A stretch of 64,000 nucleotides of DNA from Streptomyces fagopyri (GCF_009498275.1 NZ_CP045643.1:2418001-2482000); one strand, 5' to 3'. Positions 53,935-63,031 are shown, counted from the first letter of the stretch. Notes: a model not told the origin generated them from the letters alone. Program-made: numbers and translations.

Positions 53935-55827
53935 TCACAGGGGCTCCACCGCCCACGACGGCACCGTGGAGCCCCCGTCCACGGCGCTGAAGCGGAACCG
54001 CGCCGACGGACCGGACGCCCAGCTCACCCGGACGTCGTGCGCCCCTTCCACCGTCACCGACACCGTCACCGACACCAGCTCGGCGAGGGGGCGGGGCTCC
54101 GGTTCGGCGGTGAGCCGGGCGAGGGCGACGAAGAGGGTCGCGTCCGCTCCTGCCACGCCGGCCCCCTCCGACAGGCCGTGCAGGGAATGGAGTTCGGACC
54201 GCGCCGCGGGACCGTGCGGCCAGCCCGTCACGCGCACCGGCGTTCCGGGAGCCGCTCCCGCCACCAGGTGCGCCCGCACCTCGACCGCGCCATGTGCGAG
54301 GACGAGGCTCGTGACCCGGACGCCGTCCCCGTTCGAGTGCCGGGACGCCGCCCAGCCGTCCCCCACGCCCAGTGGTTCGATCCGCGTACGGCTCGGGTCA
54401 CCGCCGACGATCACACTGTTGTCGCAGGACGCGCTGTGGCCGGCCGAGGCGCTGTCGCGGGTCGGGGCGTCGTTGCCGGTCGGGGCGTCGTCGCCGGTCG
54501 GGGCGCTGTCATGGGCCGGGGCGTCGTCGCCGGCCGGAACGCCGTCGGCGGTCGAGTCGGCGTCGCGGGCCGGCGCCGAGGGGCGCGTCACCGTCGAGTA
54601 GGCGAGCCGCGTGTAGTACGGGTCCCAGCGGACGTCCTCGCTGCCGTGGTTGTGGAGGCGGACCAGGCCGTCCGAAGCGGTCGTCTGGAGCAGCCAGTTG
54701 GGCGGACCCACGGCTGTCACCGCGTCGGCGCGGTCCGTCGGGCCGGGCTCCTCGTGTGCCGTCCACACCTCGTGGTCGGACGGGAGGAGCAGGCCGAGGA
54801 ACCCCTTGCTCGCCCAGTACGGGGACGCCGGACCCGAATAGCCCTGGAGGACCGACTCGTCGGGGCCGTGCCAGCCGAGGGTGAGCAGCCCCCGGTCGTC
54901 GACCGCGCCGCGGTCGAGGAAGTGGCGCAGGGCACCGGACGCGAGGCGACGGGTCTGTCCCGGGGCCAGCGGAGTACGCCCCGTCAGGGCGCCCAGCCAC
55001 AGCGGCGCGGCGGTCGCGAACCGGTAGGTCAGGGAGCGGCCCTGGTGCACGGGGGCACCGTCGGCGCCGAACAGCCGTGCGTAGTCCTCCAGATGACGTG
55101 CGAGCCGGCCGCCGTACAGGCCGAGCAGCCGCTCGTCGCCGGCCAGCCGGGCGTGCAGCACCGGATACAGGTGCATCGCCCAGCCGTTGTAGTAGTCGAA
55201 GGCGCGGCCGGGACCGTCGCTGTACCAGCCGTCGCCGAGGTACCACTGCTCGATCCGGTCCAGGCCGCGGTCGACCGCGGCCCGCGAGGCCTCCGGCTCA
55301 TGACCGATCTCGGCCAGGAAGCCGCCCACCGTCACCGGGAACAACTCCCAGTTGCAGGGCCAGGGTTCGGCGGTCAGCGCGTCGCCGAGCCACCCCGCCG
55401 CGCGCTGCCGTACGGCGTCGTCGAGCCGGTCCCACAACAGGGGACGGGTCAGCCGCAGGGCCAGGGCGACGGACGCGGCCTCGACGAGGGGCTGGCCGCG
55501 GTCCCGGACCCGGGGCCAGACACCGTCCGTGCCGGCGGCGAGGCCGTCCGCGTAGCGTTCCAGCACCTTCTCGTCGCCGCGGAAGGCCGCCAGGAGCAGC
55601 GTGCGGGCGTATCCCTCCAGCCCGTCGGAGAGCCTGCCGGACCAGCTCGTGCGGTCCGCGGGCAGATGGTAGAGCGCGCCGTCCGCGGTGGCGTACGGGG
55701 CGACCGCCGCGAGCAGGGAGTCGGCGGCCGCCTCCCAGTGGGCGCGGGTGAGGCCGGTGTAGGGGCTGAGGGCGCGGTCCTCGGGGAGTGCGCGGAACGA
55801 CGGCGGTGAAAGGGGAAGGGGCGGCAT
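53935..55827 (-). CDS. DUF2264 protein (putative glycoside-processing enzyme)
   Basis: A 630-aa protein matching DUF2264: an alpha/alpha barrel-like N-terminal half (YTGLTRAHWEAAADSLLAA, WPCNWELFPVTVGGFL, WYLGDGWYSDGPGRAFDYYN, MHLYPVLHARLAGD) and a beta-rich C-terminal part. The family lies beside polysaccharide-degrading genes in many bacteria and has sparse biochemistry. About 40 residues around 455-495 are an Asp/Ala/Thr/Pro-rich imperfect repeat (GDDAPTGNDAPTRDSA), encoded by copies of an 18-bp unit near 54470-54550, which may be a linker. ATG 55827 follows AGAGGAAG. Cytoplasmic by lack of a signal peptide. Confidence 0.82.
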   Translation of the reverse strand: MPPLPLSPPSFRALPEDRALSPYTGLTRAHWEAAADSLLAAVAPYATADGALYHLPADRTSWSGRLSDGLEGYARTLLLAAFRGDEKVLERYADGLAAGTDGVWPRVRDRGQPLVEAASVALALRLTRPLLWDRLDDAVRQRAAGWLGDALTAEPWPCNWELFPVTVGGFLAEIGHEPEASRAAVDRGLDRIEQWYLGDGWYSDGPGRAFDYYNGWAMHLYPVLHARLAGDERLLGLYGGRLARHLEDYARLFGADGAPVHQGRSLTYRFATAAPLWLGALTGRTPLAPGQTRRLASGALRHFLDRGAVDDRGLLTLGWHGPDESVLQGYSGPASPYWASKGFLGLLLPSDHEVWTAHEEPGPTDRADAVTAVGPPNWLLQTTASDGLVRLHNHGSEDVRWDPYYTRLAYSTVTRPSAPARDADSTADGVPAGDDAPAHDSAPTGDDAPTGNDAPTRDSASAGHSASCDNSVIVGGDPSRTRIEPLGVGDGWAASRHSNGDGVRVTSLVLAHGAVEVRAHLVAGAAPGTPVRVTGWPHGPAARSELHSLHGLSEGAGVAGADATLFVALARLTAEPEPRPLAELVSVTVSVTVEGAHDVRVSWASGPSARFRFSAVDGGSTVPSWAVEPL

Positions 55828-56184
55828 CGGCGGACTTCCTCTCTGTGCCGTGGGAACGCCGAAAAGGTAGAGGTGCGGTACGGCGAGGTCAACGGGGCCG
55901 GCGGGGCACGAAGCGGGAGCCGGACGCCGGGGCGGGGGCCGGCCGGTGGCGGCGGGGAGGCGCGGGGGCGGGTCGGTTCCGGGTGCGTCGCACACCGCGG
56001 CTCACGCCGTCGCCTTTCGTCACATGCCACCGCACTTCGTCGCATGCCGTCGCATGCCGTCGCAGGTCGTCGCAGGTCGTCGCAGGTCGTCGCAGGTCGT
56101 CGCAGGTCGTCGCAGGTCGTGAGGAGTGCGTTCGCGCACCGGACACGGGCGGGCGCCGTTCCCCTTGTCGACTAGCGTCGTGAC
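55828..56184. other. Divergent promoter region with decamer repeat
   Basis: 357 bases between the DUF2264 gene (minus) and mmuM (plus). It contains the CGCAGGTCGT array (56061-56120) with two CGCATGCCGT units before it, and more diverged decamers from about 56011. The mmuM -10 TAGCGT is at 56173-56178. The array lies between the two promoters. Confidence 0.75.
56041..56120. repeat. Tandem 10-bp repeats (CGCAGGTCGT)6 plus (CGCATGCCGT)2
   Basis: Six perfect decamers preceded by two related units. Older, diverged units (CGCCTTTCGT, CACATGCCAC, CGCACTTCGT) extend the array leftwards to 56011. The 10-bp period approximates one helical turn. Confidence 0.95.
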
Positions 56185-57129
56185 ATGAGCACTGACGCCT
56201 CCCCCGGTGACCGACCCCGCGCACTCGCCGACGCCCTCGCGTCGGGAACGGTCGTCCTGGACGGCGGGATGTCCAACCAGCTGGAGGCCGCCGGACACGA
56301 TCTGAGCGACGAGCTGTGGTCGGCGCGGCTGCTCGCCGAACGGCCCGAGGCGATCACCGAGGCGCATCTCGCCTACTTCGAGGCGGGCGCGGACGTGGCC
56401 ATCACCTCCAGTTACCAGGCCACCTTCGAGGGCTTCGCGAGACGCGGCATCCCGTACGGCCGGGCGGCCGGGCTGCTGCGCCTCAGCGTCGGATCGGCGC
56501 GCGAGGCGGCCCGTCGCGCGCGGGCCGGGGGCGTCACGCGGCCCCTGTGGGTGGCGGCGTCGGCCGGCCCGTACGGGGCGATGCTCGCGGACGGTTCGGA
56601 GTACCGGGGCCGGTACGGGCTGAGCGTGGCCGAACTGGAGCGCTTCCACCGCCCGCGCCTGGAGGTGCTGGCCGCCGCCGCGCCCGACGTGCTGGCCCTG
56701 GAGACCGTGCCGGACACCGACGAGGCGCGGGCGCTGCTGCGGGCGGTGCGGGGGCTCGGTGTGCCGGCGTGGCTGTCGTACAGCGTCGCCGGTGACCGCA
56801 CCCGGGCCGGGCAGCCCCTGGAGGAGGCCTTCGCCCTGGCCGCCGATGCGGACGAGGTCATCGCGGTCGGTGTGAACTGCTGCGCGCCCGAGGACGTGGA
56901 CGCCGCGGTCGGGATCGCGGCGCGGGTGACCGGCAAGCCGGTGGTGGTCTATCCGAACAGCGGTGAGGTGTGGGACGCGCGGGCCCGTGCGTGGAGCGGG
57001 CGCTCGACGTTCGGCGCCGGACAGGTGGTCGGCTGGCGGCGGGGCGGGGCCCGGCTGATCGGCGGCTGCTGCCGGGTGGGCCCCGCGGCGATCACGGGGA
57101 TCAGGGAGTCGCTGGCCTCAGGCCGGTGA
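56185..57129 (+). CDS. mmuM: Homocysteine S-methyltransferase
   Basis: A 314-aa enzyme of the S-methyltransferase/betaine-homocysteine methyltransferase family: LDGGMSNQLEA, ITSSYQATFEGF, VGVNCCAPEDV and GGCCRVGP carry the three zinc cysteines. It makes methionine from homocysteine with S-methylmethionine or S-adenosylmethionine as donor (MmuM/YagD type). The ATG lacks a Shine-Dalgarno, and TAGCGT (56173-56178) lies six bases upstream, so a leaderless mRNA is likely. Its end overlaps the decayed carboxylesterase sequence on the other strand. Confidence 0.9.
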   Translation: MSTDASPGDRPRALADALASGTVVLDGGMSNQLEAAGHDLSDELWSARLLAERPEAITEAHLAYFEAGADVAITSSYQATFEGFARRGIPYGRAAGLLRLSVGSAREAARRARAGGVTRPLWVAASAGPYGAMLADGSEYRGRYGLSVAELERFHRPRLEVLAAAAPDVLALETVPDTDEARALLRAVRGLGVPAWLSYSVAGDRTRAGQPLEEAFALAADADEVIAVGVNCCAPEDVDAAVGIAARVTGKPVVVYPNSGEVWDARARAWSGRSTFGAGQVVGWRRGGARLIGGCCRVGPAAITGIRESLASGR

Positions 57130-57178
57130 CATCCGCACGGCACGGCACGGCGCGGTCCGGTGAGGGAGTCCTCCCGCG

Positions 57179-57571
57179 GCGGGCGTCCGCGAGCCGGTGC
57201 AGCGGGACCCTCAGCAGGTGGTCGGTGACCATCTGGCCGACCAGCTCGCCGGTGCTCGCCGCCGGATGGATCGCGCGGTAGCCGCGCGGCACCTCGTGGC
57301 CGCAGCGGCAGCGGGCCATGGCACCGGCGACGGCGACCGGACCGAGGCGGTCGACGCGTTCCAGCAGGCCGCCGGGGACCAGCCACAGCCGGTACTCCTC
57401 ACTGGTCCAGCCGAGGAGCAGGTCGACGCCGGGTGCGGCGCCCTCCAGCGGATCGCGGGGGACCAGGTCGCCGTCGACGACGATGCCGAAGGAGGGCCCG
57501 CCGAGCAGGGGGCTGCTGAGCCGGCTCACCTCGGCCTGGGTGCGCAGCAACGGCGCACACGGGGAGGGCAT
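57179..57571 (-). pseudogene. Carboxylesterase type B fragment (remnant)
   Basis: About 130 residues on the minus strand match the C-terminal part of bacterial carboxylesterase B (PLLGGPSFGIVVDGDLVPRD, LLLGWTSEEYRLWLVPGG, VPRGYRAIHPAASTGELVGQ, LHRLADAR). The N-terminal two thirds with the nucleophile Ser, and the sequence after HRLADAR, are missing, and no start codon with a ribosome site lies in front. It sits between mmuM and the ThuA gene. Best read as the leftover of a deleted gene. Confidence 0.6.
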
Positions 57572-57605
57572 CCGAAGCGTGCGCGGGCGGCCGGACGACG
57601 GGACC

Positions 57606-58277
57606 TCAGTGGCCCGAAGCGGCCGGGCCGCGGGCGGCCCAGGTGATGCCGCCGAGCAGGTGCGCACGGAAGTCCGGGTCCTCGTAGGCCTGCGCGGTGT
57701 GGCCGAGCGCGGTGTAGAAGGAGCGGCCCGCGCCCTGCTCGCGGCACCACACCAGCGGGTGGTCGTCGCCCATGCCGCCTCCCTCGTAGGAGGATTCGTC
57801 GGCGCGCACGAGCACGCGTGCCGAACTGTCCGGCCCGGGGCGGAAGTCGTACCACTCGTCGGTGAACTCCCAGACCGGCGGGAGGTGTCGGGTCGCCGGA
57901 TGCGTGCGGTCCGCGACGAGGGCGCGGCCCGGCTGGAGGTCGGGGTGCCGGTCGAAGCGCGCGCCGAGCAGTTCGCCGTAGTACGGCCAGTCGTACTCGG
58001 TGCAGGCGGCCGCGTGCACACCGACGAAGCCGCCGCCGTCCTCGACGTACGCCGCGAGCCGGATCCGGCCCTCCGGTGTCAGCACGTCGCCGCTGGTGGA
58101 GAGGAAGACCACGGCGGCGTACGCGTCGAGGGACCCCTCGAAGCGGCCGGGGTCCTCGGTGGCGACGACATCGAACCCGTGTGTGTCGCCGAGGGAGCGT
58201 ACGGCGGCCACGGCGGCCGGTATGGAGTCGTGCCGGTAGGCGGTGGTGCGGGTGTGGACGAGCACGCGGTTGGCCAT
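57606..58277 (-). CDS. ThuA-like trehalose/glycoside-utilisation domain protein
   Basis: A 223-aa protein of the ThuA family, which has a class I glutamine amidotransferase-like fold. Typical segments are VLVHTRTTAYRHDSIP, VVFLSTSGDVLT, GFVGVHAAACTEYDWPYYGE, EFTDEWYDF and RSFYTALGHTAQAYEDP. ThuA proteins occur with sugar catabolism genes; some take part in 3-keto-glucoside or trehalose use, but the precise reaction is unclear. No sugar oxidoreductase is adjacent. TAGGGT lies seven bases before ATG 58277 with no ribosome site, so a leaderless mRNA is likely. Confidence 0.85.
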   Translation of the reverse strand: MANRVLVHTRTTAYRHDSIPAAVAAVRSLGDTHGFDVVATEDPGRFEGSLDAYAAVVFLSTSGDVLTPEGRIRLAAYVEDGGGFVGVHAAACTEYDWPYYGELLGARFDRHPDLQPGRALVADRTHPATRHLPPVWEFTDEWYDFRPGPDSSARVLVRADESSYEGGGMGDDHPLVWCREQGAGRSFYTALGHTAQAYEDPDFRAHLLGGITWAARGPAASGH

Positions 58278-58366
58278 GGTGGTGACCCTATTCCGCCGCC
58301 GCCCGGCGTTCCCGGACGTCCGATTCGTTCAAGACCTCTCCCCGGCCGGCCGCCTACCGTGACCTC

Positions 58367-58768
58367 ATGACTCCACGATTCGATGTGATCGGCCTGGTCG
58401 CCTCCGACATGGCCGCCACGCTCGCCTTCTACCGCCGTCTCGGTCTCGTCTTCCCCGAGGGGGCCGAGGACCAGCCGCATGTCGAGGCCGGGCTGCCCGG
58501 CGGTCTCCGGCTGGCGATCGACACCGAGGAGACGATCCGGTCGTTCCACCCGGGGTGGCGGCCGGGAGCGGCCGGAGGCGGCCGGGCGTCGCTCGCCTTC
58601 CGTTGCGACAGTCCGGCGGAGGTGGACTCCCTGTACGAGGATCTGGTGGGCGCCGGACACCACGGCGAACTCAAGCCGTGGGACGCCGTCTGGGGCATGC
58701 GGTACGCGGTCGTGCACGACCCGGACGGCAACGGCGTGGACCTGTTCGCGCACCTGCCCGGGAAGTAG
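58367..58768 (+). CDS. VOC-family (glyoxalase-like) protein
   Basis: A 133-aa protein with two beta-alpha-beta-beta-beta repeats of the vicinal oxygen chelate fold (MAATLAFYRRLGLVFPEG; YAVVHDPDGNGVDLFAHLP). The typical metal residues are only partly kept, and members include antibiotic-binding proteins, isomerases and dioxygenases. TACCGT (58355-58360) is exactly six bases before the ATG with no ribosome site, so the gene is probably leaderless. It is divergent from ThuA and convergent with the shorter AraC regulator. Confidence 0.82.
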   Translation: MTPRFDVIGLVASDMAATLAFYRRLGLVFPEGAEDQPHVEAGLPGGLRLAIDTEETIRSFHPGWRPGAAGGGRASLAFRCDSPAEVDSLYEDLVGAGHHGELKPWDAVWGMRYAVVHDPDGNGVDLFAHLPGK

Positions 58769-58805
58769 CCCGGCACCCGGCGGCGGCCCCTCGGGTCGGG
58801 GGATC

Positions 58806-59507
58806 TCAGGAGCGGGCGAGCAGTTCGCCCAGCGGCATGCCCGCGAACTCCTTGACGTCCCGGGCCAGATGGGGCTGGTCGGCGAAGCCGGACCGGCCGG
58901 CGACCTCCGCGAAGGGGACGCCGTCCCGTGCGAGGGCGAGGGCCCGTTGCAGCCTCAAAATCCGGGTCAGCGTTCTGGGTCCGTAGCCGAAGGCCGCCAG
59001 GCAGCGACGATGCAACTGACGTGTGCTCAGGCCCAGTCGGACGGCCGTGACCGCCGCCGGCCGCCCGGCCCCGAGGGCGGCCACGATCTCCCGCGGCAGC
59101 GGATCGGGGGGCCCGGTGCCCGCCGCCCGGTCCAGTGCGACCTCTTCGAGCGCCGTGACGGGGTCGGCCGCCGCGTCGATCCGCGCGGCCAGGCGCCGTA
59201 CCTCGGCGGCGGGCCACAGATCGGCCAGGTCCACCCGCAGGTCACGGAGTTCGTCCGCGGGGACGCCGAGGAGGGCCGGCGCCGTGCCGGGGAAGAAACG
59301 GACCCCCGCCCAGTCGGCGGGCGCGCCGCCGGGAACGTACGCGCGGGTGTCGGGGCCGGCGACCAGCAGCCGGCCCTCGGTCCACAGCAGGTCCATGCAG
59401 CCGTCCGGGAGCACGGGCCGTACGGCCTCGGCGGGCGTGGAGACCGCGCGGCTCCACACGACCGCGCCGGGCAACCGGGACGCACGCTCCACGCACCCGG
59501 ACGCCAC
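58806..59507 (-). CDS. AraC-family regulator (short)
   Basis: A 233-aa regulator. The N-terminal domain ([23 protein letters not shown]) is of the DUF6597 type, which binds small ligands. The C-terminal AraC HTH is at about 150-225 ([42 protein letters not shown]). GTG 59507 follows the TAG of the upstream AraC gene with one base between (TAGCGTG), so the two regulators form an operon. GTG 59492 is an alternative start. Its target may be the convergent VOC gene or unlinked genes. Confidence 0.8.
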   Translation of the reverse strand: MASGCVERASRLPGAVVWSRAVSTPAEAVRPVLPDGCMDLLWTEGRLLVAGPDTRAYVPGGAPADWAGVRFFPGTAPALLGVPADELRDLRVDLADLWPAAEVRRLAARIDAAADPVTALEEVALDRAAGTGPPDPLPREIVAALGAGRPAAVTAVRLGLSTRQLHRRCLAAFGYGPRTLTRILRLQRALALARDGVPFAEVAGRSGFADQPHLARDVKEFAGMPLGELLARS

Positions 59508-59508
59508 G

Positions 59509-60444
59509 CTACGCCGCCCGGGTCCGGTGCTCCTGCGGGCTGATCCCGTACACCCGTTTGAAGGCGCTGGACAGGGCGAACGCGCTGCCGTACCCGACCC
59601 GGCGGGCGATCGATCCGAGGGTGTCGTCCGTGTCGCGCAGCCGGTCGGCGGCCAGGGCGAGGCGCCGGCCGGTGAGGTACGTCATCGGGGGCTCGCCCAC
59701 GAGTTCACCGAAGCGCCGGGTCAGCGCGGCCCGCGAGACCCCGGCCTTCACGGCGAGCTCCGCCACCGTCCAGGGGTGCGCCGGGTCGTCCTGGAGGAGG
59801 CGCAGCACCCGTCCGACGACGGGGTCCGCGAGCGCCCGGTACCAGGCCGGGGCCGCCGCCTGCGGACGGGAGAACCAGGCGCGCAGCGCGGCGATCGTCA
59901 GCAGGTCGAGCAGCCGGTCGAGAACGACCTCCTGGCCGGGCTCGTCGCGCGCCATCTCCTCGGCGAGGATCGGCGTGAGCGGGCAGTGCCACACGTCCTG
60001 GGTGAGGGAGAGCAGCGGCGGCAGCGCGTCGAGCAGTCTGCCGCCGATCTCGCCCCGCATCATGTACGTCCCGATCAGCAGCACCGTGGAACCGTCGGGG
60101 CGGTCGCCCCAGCTGCGCACACCGAGGTCCCAGTGGCCCCGGAGCGAGCGTCCGTCGGGGTAGGCGCACTCCCCGCCAGGGAGGATCACCGCCTGCGGCG
60201 CGGTCCCGGGGTCGTCCGCGCAGGTGTACGGGTCCGGGCCGCGGGCGATGGCGAGGTCGCCGGCGCGCAGCAGGACCGGTTCCCCCTCGCCGGGCGTGAC
60301 CCAGGCCCGGCCGCGGACCACGAGCATGACCGTGAGGGGGGCGCGGTCCTCGACGCGCACGCACCAGGGCGGGTCGAAGGTCGCCCGGATCATGAAGGCG
60401 CCGCGTGCCCGGGGGCCCTCCAGCAGGCCGGAGAGTGCGTCCAT
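59509..60444 (-). CDS. AraC-family regulator with cupin-type sensor domain
   Basis: A 311-aa regulator. The N-terminal half is a cupin-like sensor domain (AraC_binding_2 type: [38 protein letters not shown]). The C-terminal HTH pair is at about 210-305 ([40 protein letters not shown]). It is divergent from the NmrA-like reductase, which is a likely target. ATG 60444 ([10 protein letters not shown]) lacks a ribosome site, and TACGCT lies exactly six bases upstream on the minus strand, suggesting a leaderless start. Upstream in-frame codons are Pro/Arg-rich. Confidence 0.88.
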   Translation of the reverse strand: MDALSGLLEGPRARGAFMIRATFDPPWCVRVEDRAPLTVMLVVRGRAWVTPGEGEPVLLRAGDLAIARGPDPYTCADDPGTAPQAVILPGGECAYPDGRSLRGHWDLGVRSWGDRPDGSTVLLIGTYMMRGEIGGRLLDALPPLLSLTQDVWHCPLTPILAEEMARDEPGQEVVLDRLLDLLTIAALRAWFSRPQAAAPAWYRALADPVVGRVLRLLQDDPAHPWTVAELAVKAGVSRAALTRRFGELVGEPPMTYLTGRRLALAADRLRDTDDTLGSIARRVGYGSAFALSSAFKRVYGISPQEHRTRAA

Positions 60445-60595
60445 GGCGTCAGCGTAGACGGCCCCGCCGGGCCGTCGTGGACGTCCTCTTATGGGAATGA
60501 GCCCTTCAGCGATGGGACCCCGGCGCGGGTGGCACTTGACTGGCGGCATGACGGACCACACGGCACATGATCAGGACATCAGGAGCGTGCGGGAC

Positions 60596-61408
60596 ATGAC
60601 GGTGGTGGTGACGGGGGCCTCGGGGCGCACCGGCCGCCGGGTGGCGGAGGCCGCGCGGGCGGCCGGGTTCAGGGTGCGGGCGGTCTCCCGCGCCCGGGGT
60701 TTCGACTGGACGGACCGGTCGACGTGGGCGGACGTCCTGCGCGGCGCCGACGCGGCGTATCTCGCCCACCCCGCCGACATCGGCTCGCCCGCCGCGGCCG
60801 GGGCGGTCGGCGCCCTGGCGAGGGAGGCGGTCGGGCTCGGCGTGCGGCGGCTGGTGCTGCTGTCGTCGCGGGGCGAGGAACAGGCCCGCCCGGCCGAGGA
60901 GGCGCTCAGGAAGTCGGGCGCGGACTGGACGGTCGTCCGGGCCGCCTGGTTCGCGCAGAACTTCAGCGAGGGCCCGCTGGTGGACGGGCTGCGTCACGGC
61001 GAGCTGGTGTTCCCGGCCGGCGAGGTGCGCGAGCCGTTCATCGACGTGCGGGACATCGCGGACGTCGTGGTGGCCGTGCTGACGGCGGGCGGCCGGTACG
61101 TGGGCCGGGATCTCGAGGTCTCGGGGCCGCGGCTGCTGACCTTCCGCGACGCGGTGGCGGAGATCGCCGGGGCGACCGGCGGTGAACTGGCCTATGTGCC
61201 GGTGACGGCTCGGGAGTACGGGGACGTTCTGGCCGGTTTCGGGGTGCCGTCCGAGGAGGCCGAGTTCCTCGTCGGGCTCTTCGGGAGCCTCCTCGACGGC
61301 CGCAACGCCCATCTGTCGGACGGTGTGCGGCAGGTCCTGGGCCGCGAGCCGCGCGACTTCACGGACTTCGCCCGGGAGGCCGCGGCGGCCGGGGTGTGGA
61401 AGGCCTGA
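60596..61408 (+). CDS. NmrA-like NAD(P)-binding oxidoreductase
   Basis: A 270-aa atypical SDR. The nucleotide-binding loop is VVVTGASGRTGRRVAEAA at the N-terminus. A central LVLLSSRGEEQ and the segment WTVVRAAWFAQNFSEG are typical of NmrA/azoreductase-like SDRs; the classical YxxxK is absent. ATG 60596 is preceded by AGGAG at ten bases; ATG 60548 would add 16 residues (MTDHTAHDQDIRSVRD) outside the fold. TTGACT (60535-60540) could be the -35 for the shorter form. It is divergent from the cupin-AraC regulator, which probably controls it. Confidence 0.82.
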   Translation: MTVVVTGASGRTGRRVAEAARAAGFRVRAVSRARGFDWTDRSTWADVLRGADAAYLAHPADIGSPAAAGAVGALAREAVGLGVRRLVLLSSRGEEQARPAEEALRKSGADWTVVRAAWFAQNFSEGPLVDGLRHGELVFPAGEVREPFIDVRDIADVVVAVLTAGGRYVGRDLEVSGPRLLTFRDAVAEIAGATGGELAYVPVTAREYGDVLAGFGVPSEEAEFLVGLFGSLLDGRNAHLSDGVRQVLGREPRDFTDFAREAAAAGVWKA

Positions 61409-61847
61409 GGACACCGGGAGCCCGCGTCGGCGGGCCGGGGAGCGGGCTCGGCGGCGCGGCGGGGAGCGGGGCCGCGGGCTCGGCGGCGGCGGGGAGCGGG
61501 GCCGAGAACCCGGGCCGCGGGGCGGCGGGCAGGCAGGCCAGTGGGTCACCGGCGGACACGGCGAGCAGGGCCGGCCGGCCGGCAAGGGGCGAAGCCGTTC
61601 GGACGGCGCGAAGCCAGTCGGACGGCGCGAAGCCGCTCGGCCGAGCAAAAAGCCGGTCAGCCGAGGAAAAAGCCAGTCGGCCGGAGGCGAAGCCTGTCGG
61701 CCGGGGGCGAAGACGGACGGCCGGCGCGAAGCCACTCGGCCGAGGACAAAGCCGGTCAGCCGGAGGCGAAGCCACTCGGCCGAGGACGAAGACGGACGGA
61801 CGGCGCGAAGCCGCGCGGCCGGCGAAGCCGGTCGGCCGAGGGCGACG
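61409..61847. other. Intergenic region dominated by tandem repeats
   Basis: 439 bases between the convergent NmrA-like and YihY-like genes. A GC-rich stretch with several GGGGAGCGGG copies comes first (about 61438-61500), then the 17-21-bp repeat array from about 61588. Open frames in it translate to repetitive Ser/Ala/Arg/Pro text and are not genes. Confidence 0.75.
61588..61847. repeat. Degenerate tandem 17-21-bp repeats
   Basis: About 13 units with the core GCGAAGCC-NN-TCGGCCG. The first two units are 17 bases long and others are stretched by AAAA or GGA insertions. The array ends just before the stop of the YihY-like gene. Confidence 0.85.
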
Positions 61848-63014
61848 TCACCCGGCCGGGGGGCCGTCCTCGCCGTCGTGGTTCCTGTGCGGGTGGTGCG
61901 TGCTCTTCACATGGCCGCGGAGCCGGGACGTCACGTCCTCCGGGGGCAGGAAGCGCGACCAGCGCTCGGGGAACTCGGAGGGCATGTCCGGGTCGTCGGG
62001 GTCGGGGTCGGTGGCGAGGGAGGCGGCCGCGCGGGCCACGTACTCGGCGGCCTGCTCGTGGCGCAGCCGCTCGTTCGCGGCGCGGGCCGCGGCCGTGGCG
62101 GCGGCCGGCCAGACCCGGTCGATCGCCGCGTTGACCGCGGCGCCGACCAGCACCGCGAACGCGGACACGCCGATCCAGAGGAGGACGGCGACGGGCGCGG
62201 CCAGCGAACCGTAGATCGTCGGGCCCTCGACCGTGCTGGTCAGGTAGATCCGGAGCAGGAAGCTGCCGAGGACCCACATGGCGAGGGCGACGAGGGCCCC
62301 CGGCACGTCCTCGACCCAGGGCGAGCGCACCGGCACGGAGACGTGGTAGAGCGTGGTGAGGAAGACGACCGAGAGCACGATGACGACGGGCCAGTACAGC
62401 ACCTGCACGAGCGTCGCCGACCACGGCACGATCTGCACCACCGCGTCCGGACCCGCGACCATCAGCGGCAGGGCGATCGAGCCGATGAGCAGCGCCACGA
62501 CGAAGAGCAGGAACGACATCATCCTGGTCTTCACGATCCCGCGGGTGCCGTCGAGGCCGTACATCACGGTGATGGTGTCGACGAAGACGTTCACCGCGCG
62601 CGAGCCCGACCACAGGGCGAACAGGAAGCCGATGGAGATGACGTCGGGGCGGCCGCCCTTCATCACGTCGTGGAGGATCGGCTCGGCGATCTGGTGCACA
62701 CCCTTGTCGGTCAGGACCGTGCGGGACGCCTCCAGGATGTTGGACTCCAGGCTCGCGATCGAGTGCGCGCCGGTCCAGTCGTCCACGTAACCGAGCAGCC
62801 CGATCAGGCTGAGCAGCAGGGGCGGCACGGACAGGAGCGTGAAGAAGGCGGACTCGGCCGCCAGCCCCAGGATCCGGTACTCCATGCAGGAGTTGACGGT
62901 GTCCTTGAGCAGCAGCCAGGCGGTCCTGCGCTTCGACACGTTCCTGTACAGCGCGCGAGCGCGGTGGAAGCGGCCCGAGGGAGGCCGTTCAGGTGTTTCT
63001 TTTGCCTGGTGCAC
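61848..63014 (-). CDS. YihY/virulence factor BrkB-family membrane protein
   Basis: A 388-aa protein with about six membrane helices (for example LAAESAFFTLLSVPPLLLSL, FLLFVVALLIGSIALPLMV, WPVVIVLSVVFLTTLYHVSV, GALVALAMWVLGSFLL, AAPVAVLLWIGVSAFAVLVG). It is a member of the YihY/BrkB family, sometimes misnamed ribonuclease BN. The role is unknown, possibly transport or envelope integrity. The start GTG 63014 fits the family N-terminus (VSKRRTAWLLLKDTVNS) and has TACGGT six bases upstream. This -10 is shared with the opposite gene. The C-terminal 70 residues are acidic and cytoplasmic. Confidence 0.85.
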   Translation of the reverse strand: MHQAKETPERPPSGRFHRARALYRNVSKRRTAWLLLKDTVNSCMEYRILGLAAESAFFTLLSVPPLLLSLIGLLGYVDDWTGAHSIASLESNILEASRTVLTDKGVHQIAEPILHDVMKGGRPDVISIGFLFALWSGSRAVNVFVDTITVMYGLDGTRGIVKTRMMSFLLFVVALLIGSIALPLMVAGPDAVVQIVPWSATLVQVLYWPVVIVLSVVFLTTLYHVSVPVRSPWVEDVPGALVALAMWVLGSFLLRIYLTSTVEGPTIYGSLAAPVAVLLWIGVSAFAVLVGAAVNAAIDRVWPAAATAAARAANERLRHEQAAEYVARAAASLATDPDPDDPDMPSEFPERWSRFLPPEDVTSRLRGHVKSTHHPHRNHDGEDGPPAG

Positions 63015-63031
63015 ATCCTTACCGTATCCGT
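63015..63031. promoter_or_regulatory. Overlapping divergent leaderless promoters
   Basis: Only 17 bases separate GTG 63014 (minus) from ATG 63032 (plus). TACCGTA (63020-63026) contains TACCGT on the plus strand and TACGGT on the minus strand, each exactly six bases before its start codon. Both -10 hexamers therefore share five bases. The -35 regions must lie inside the other gene. Confidence 0.6.
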
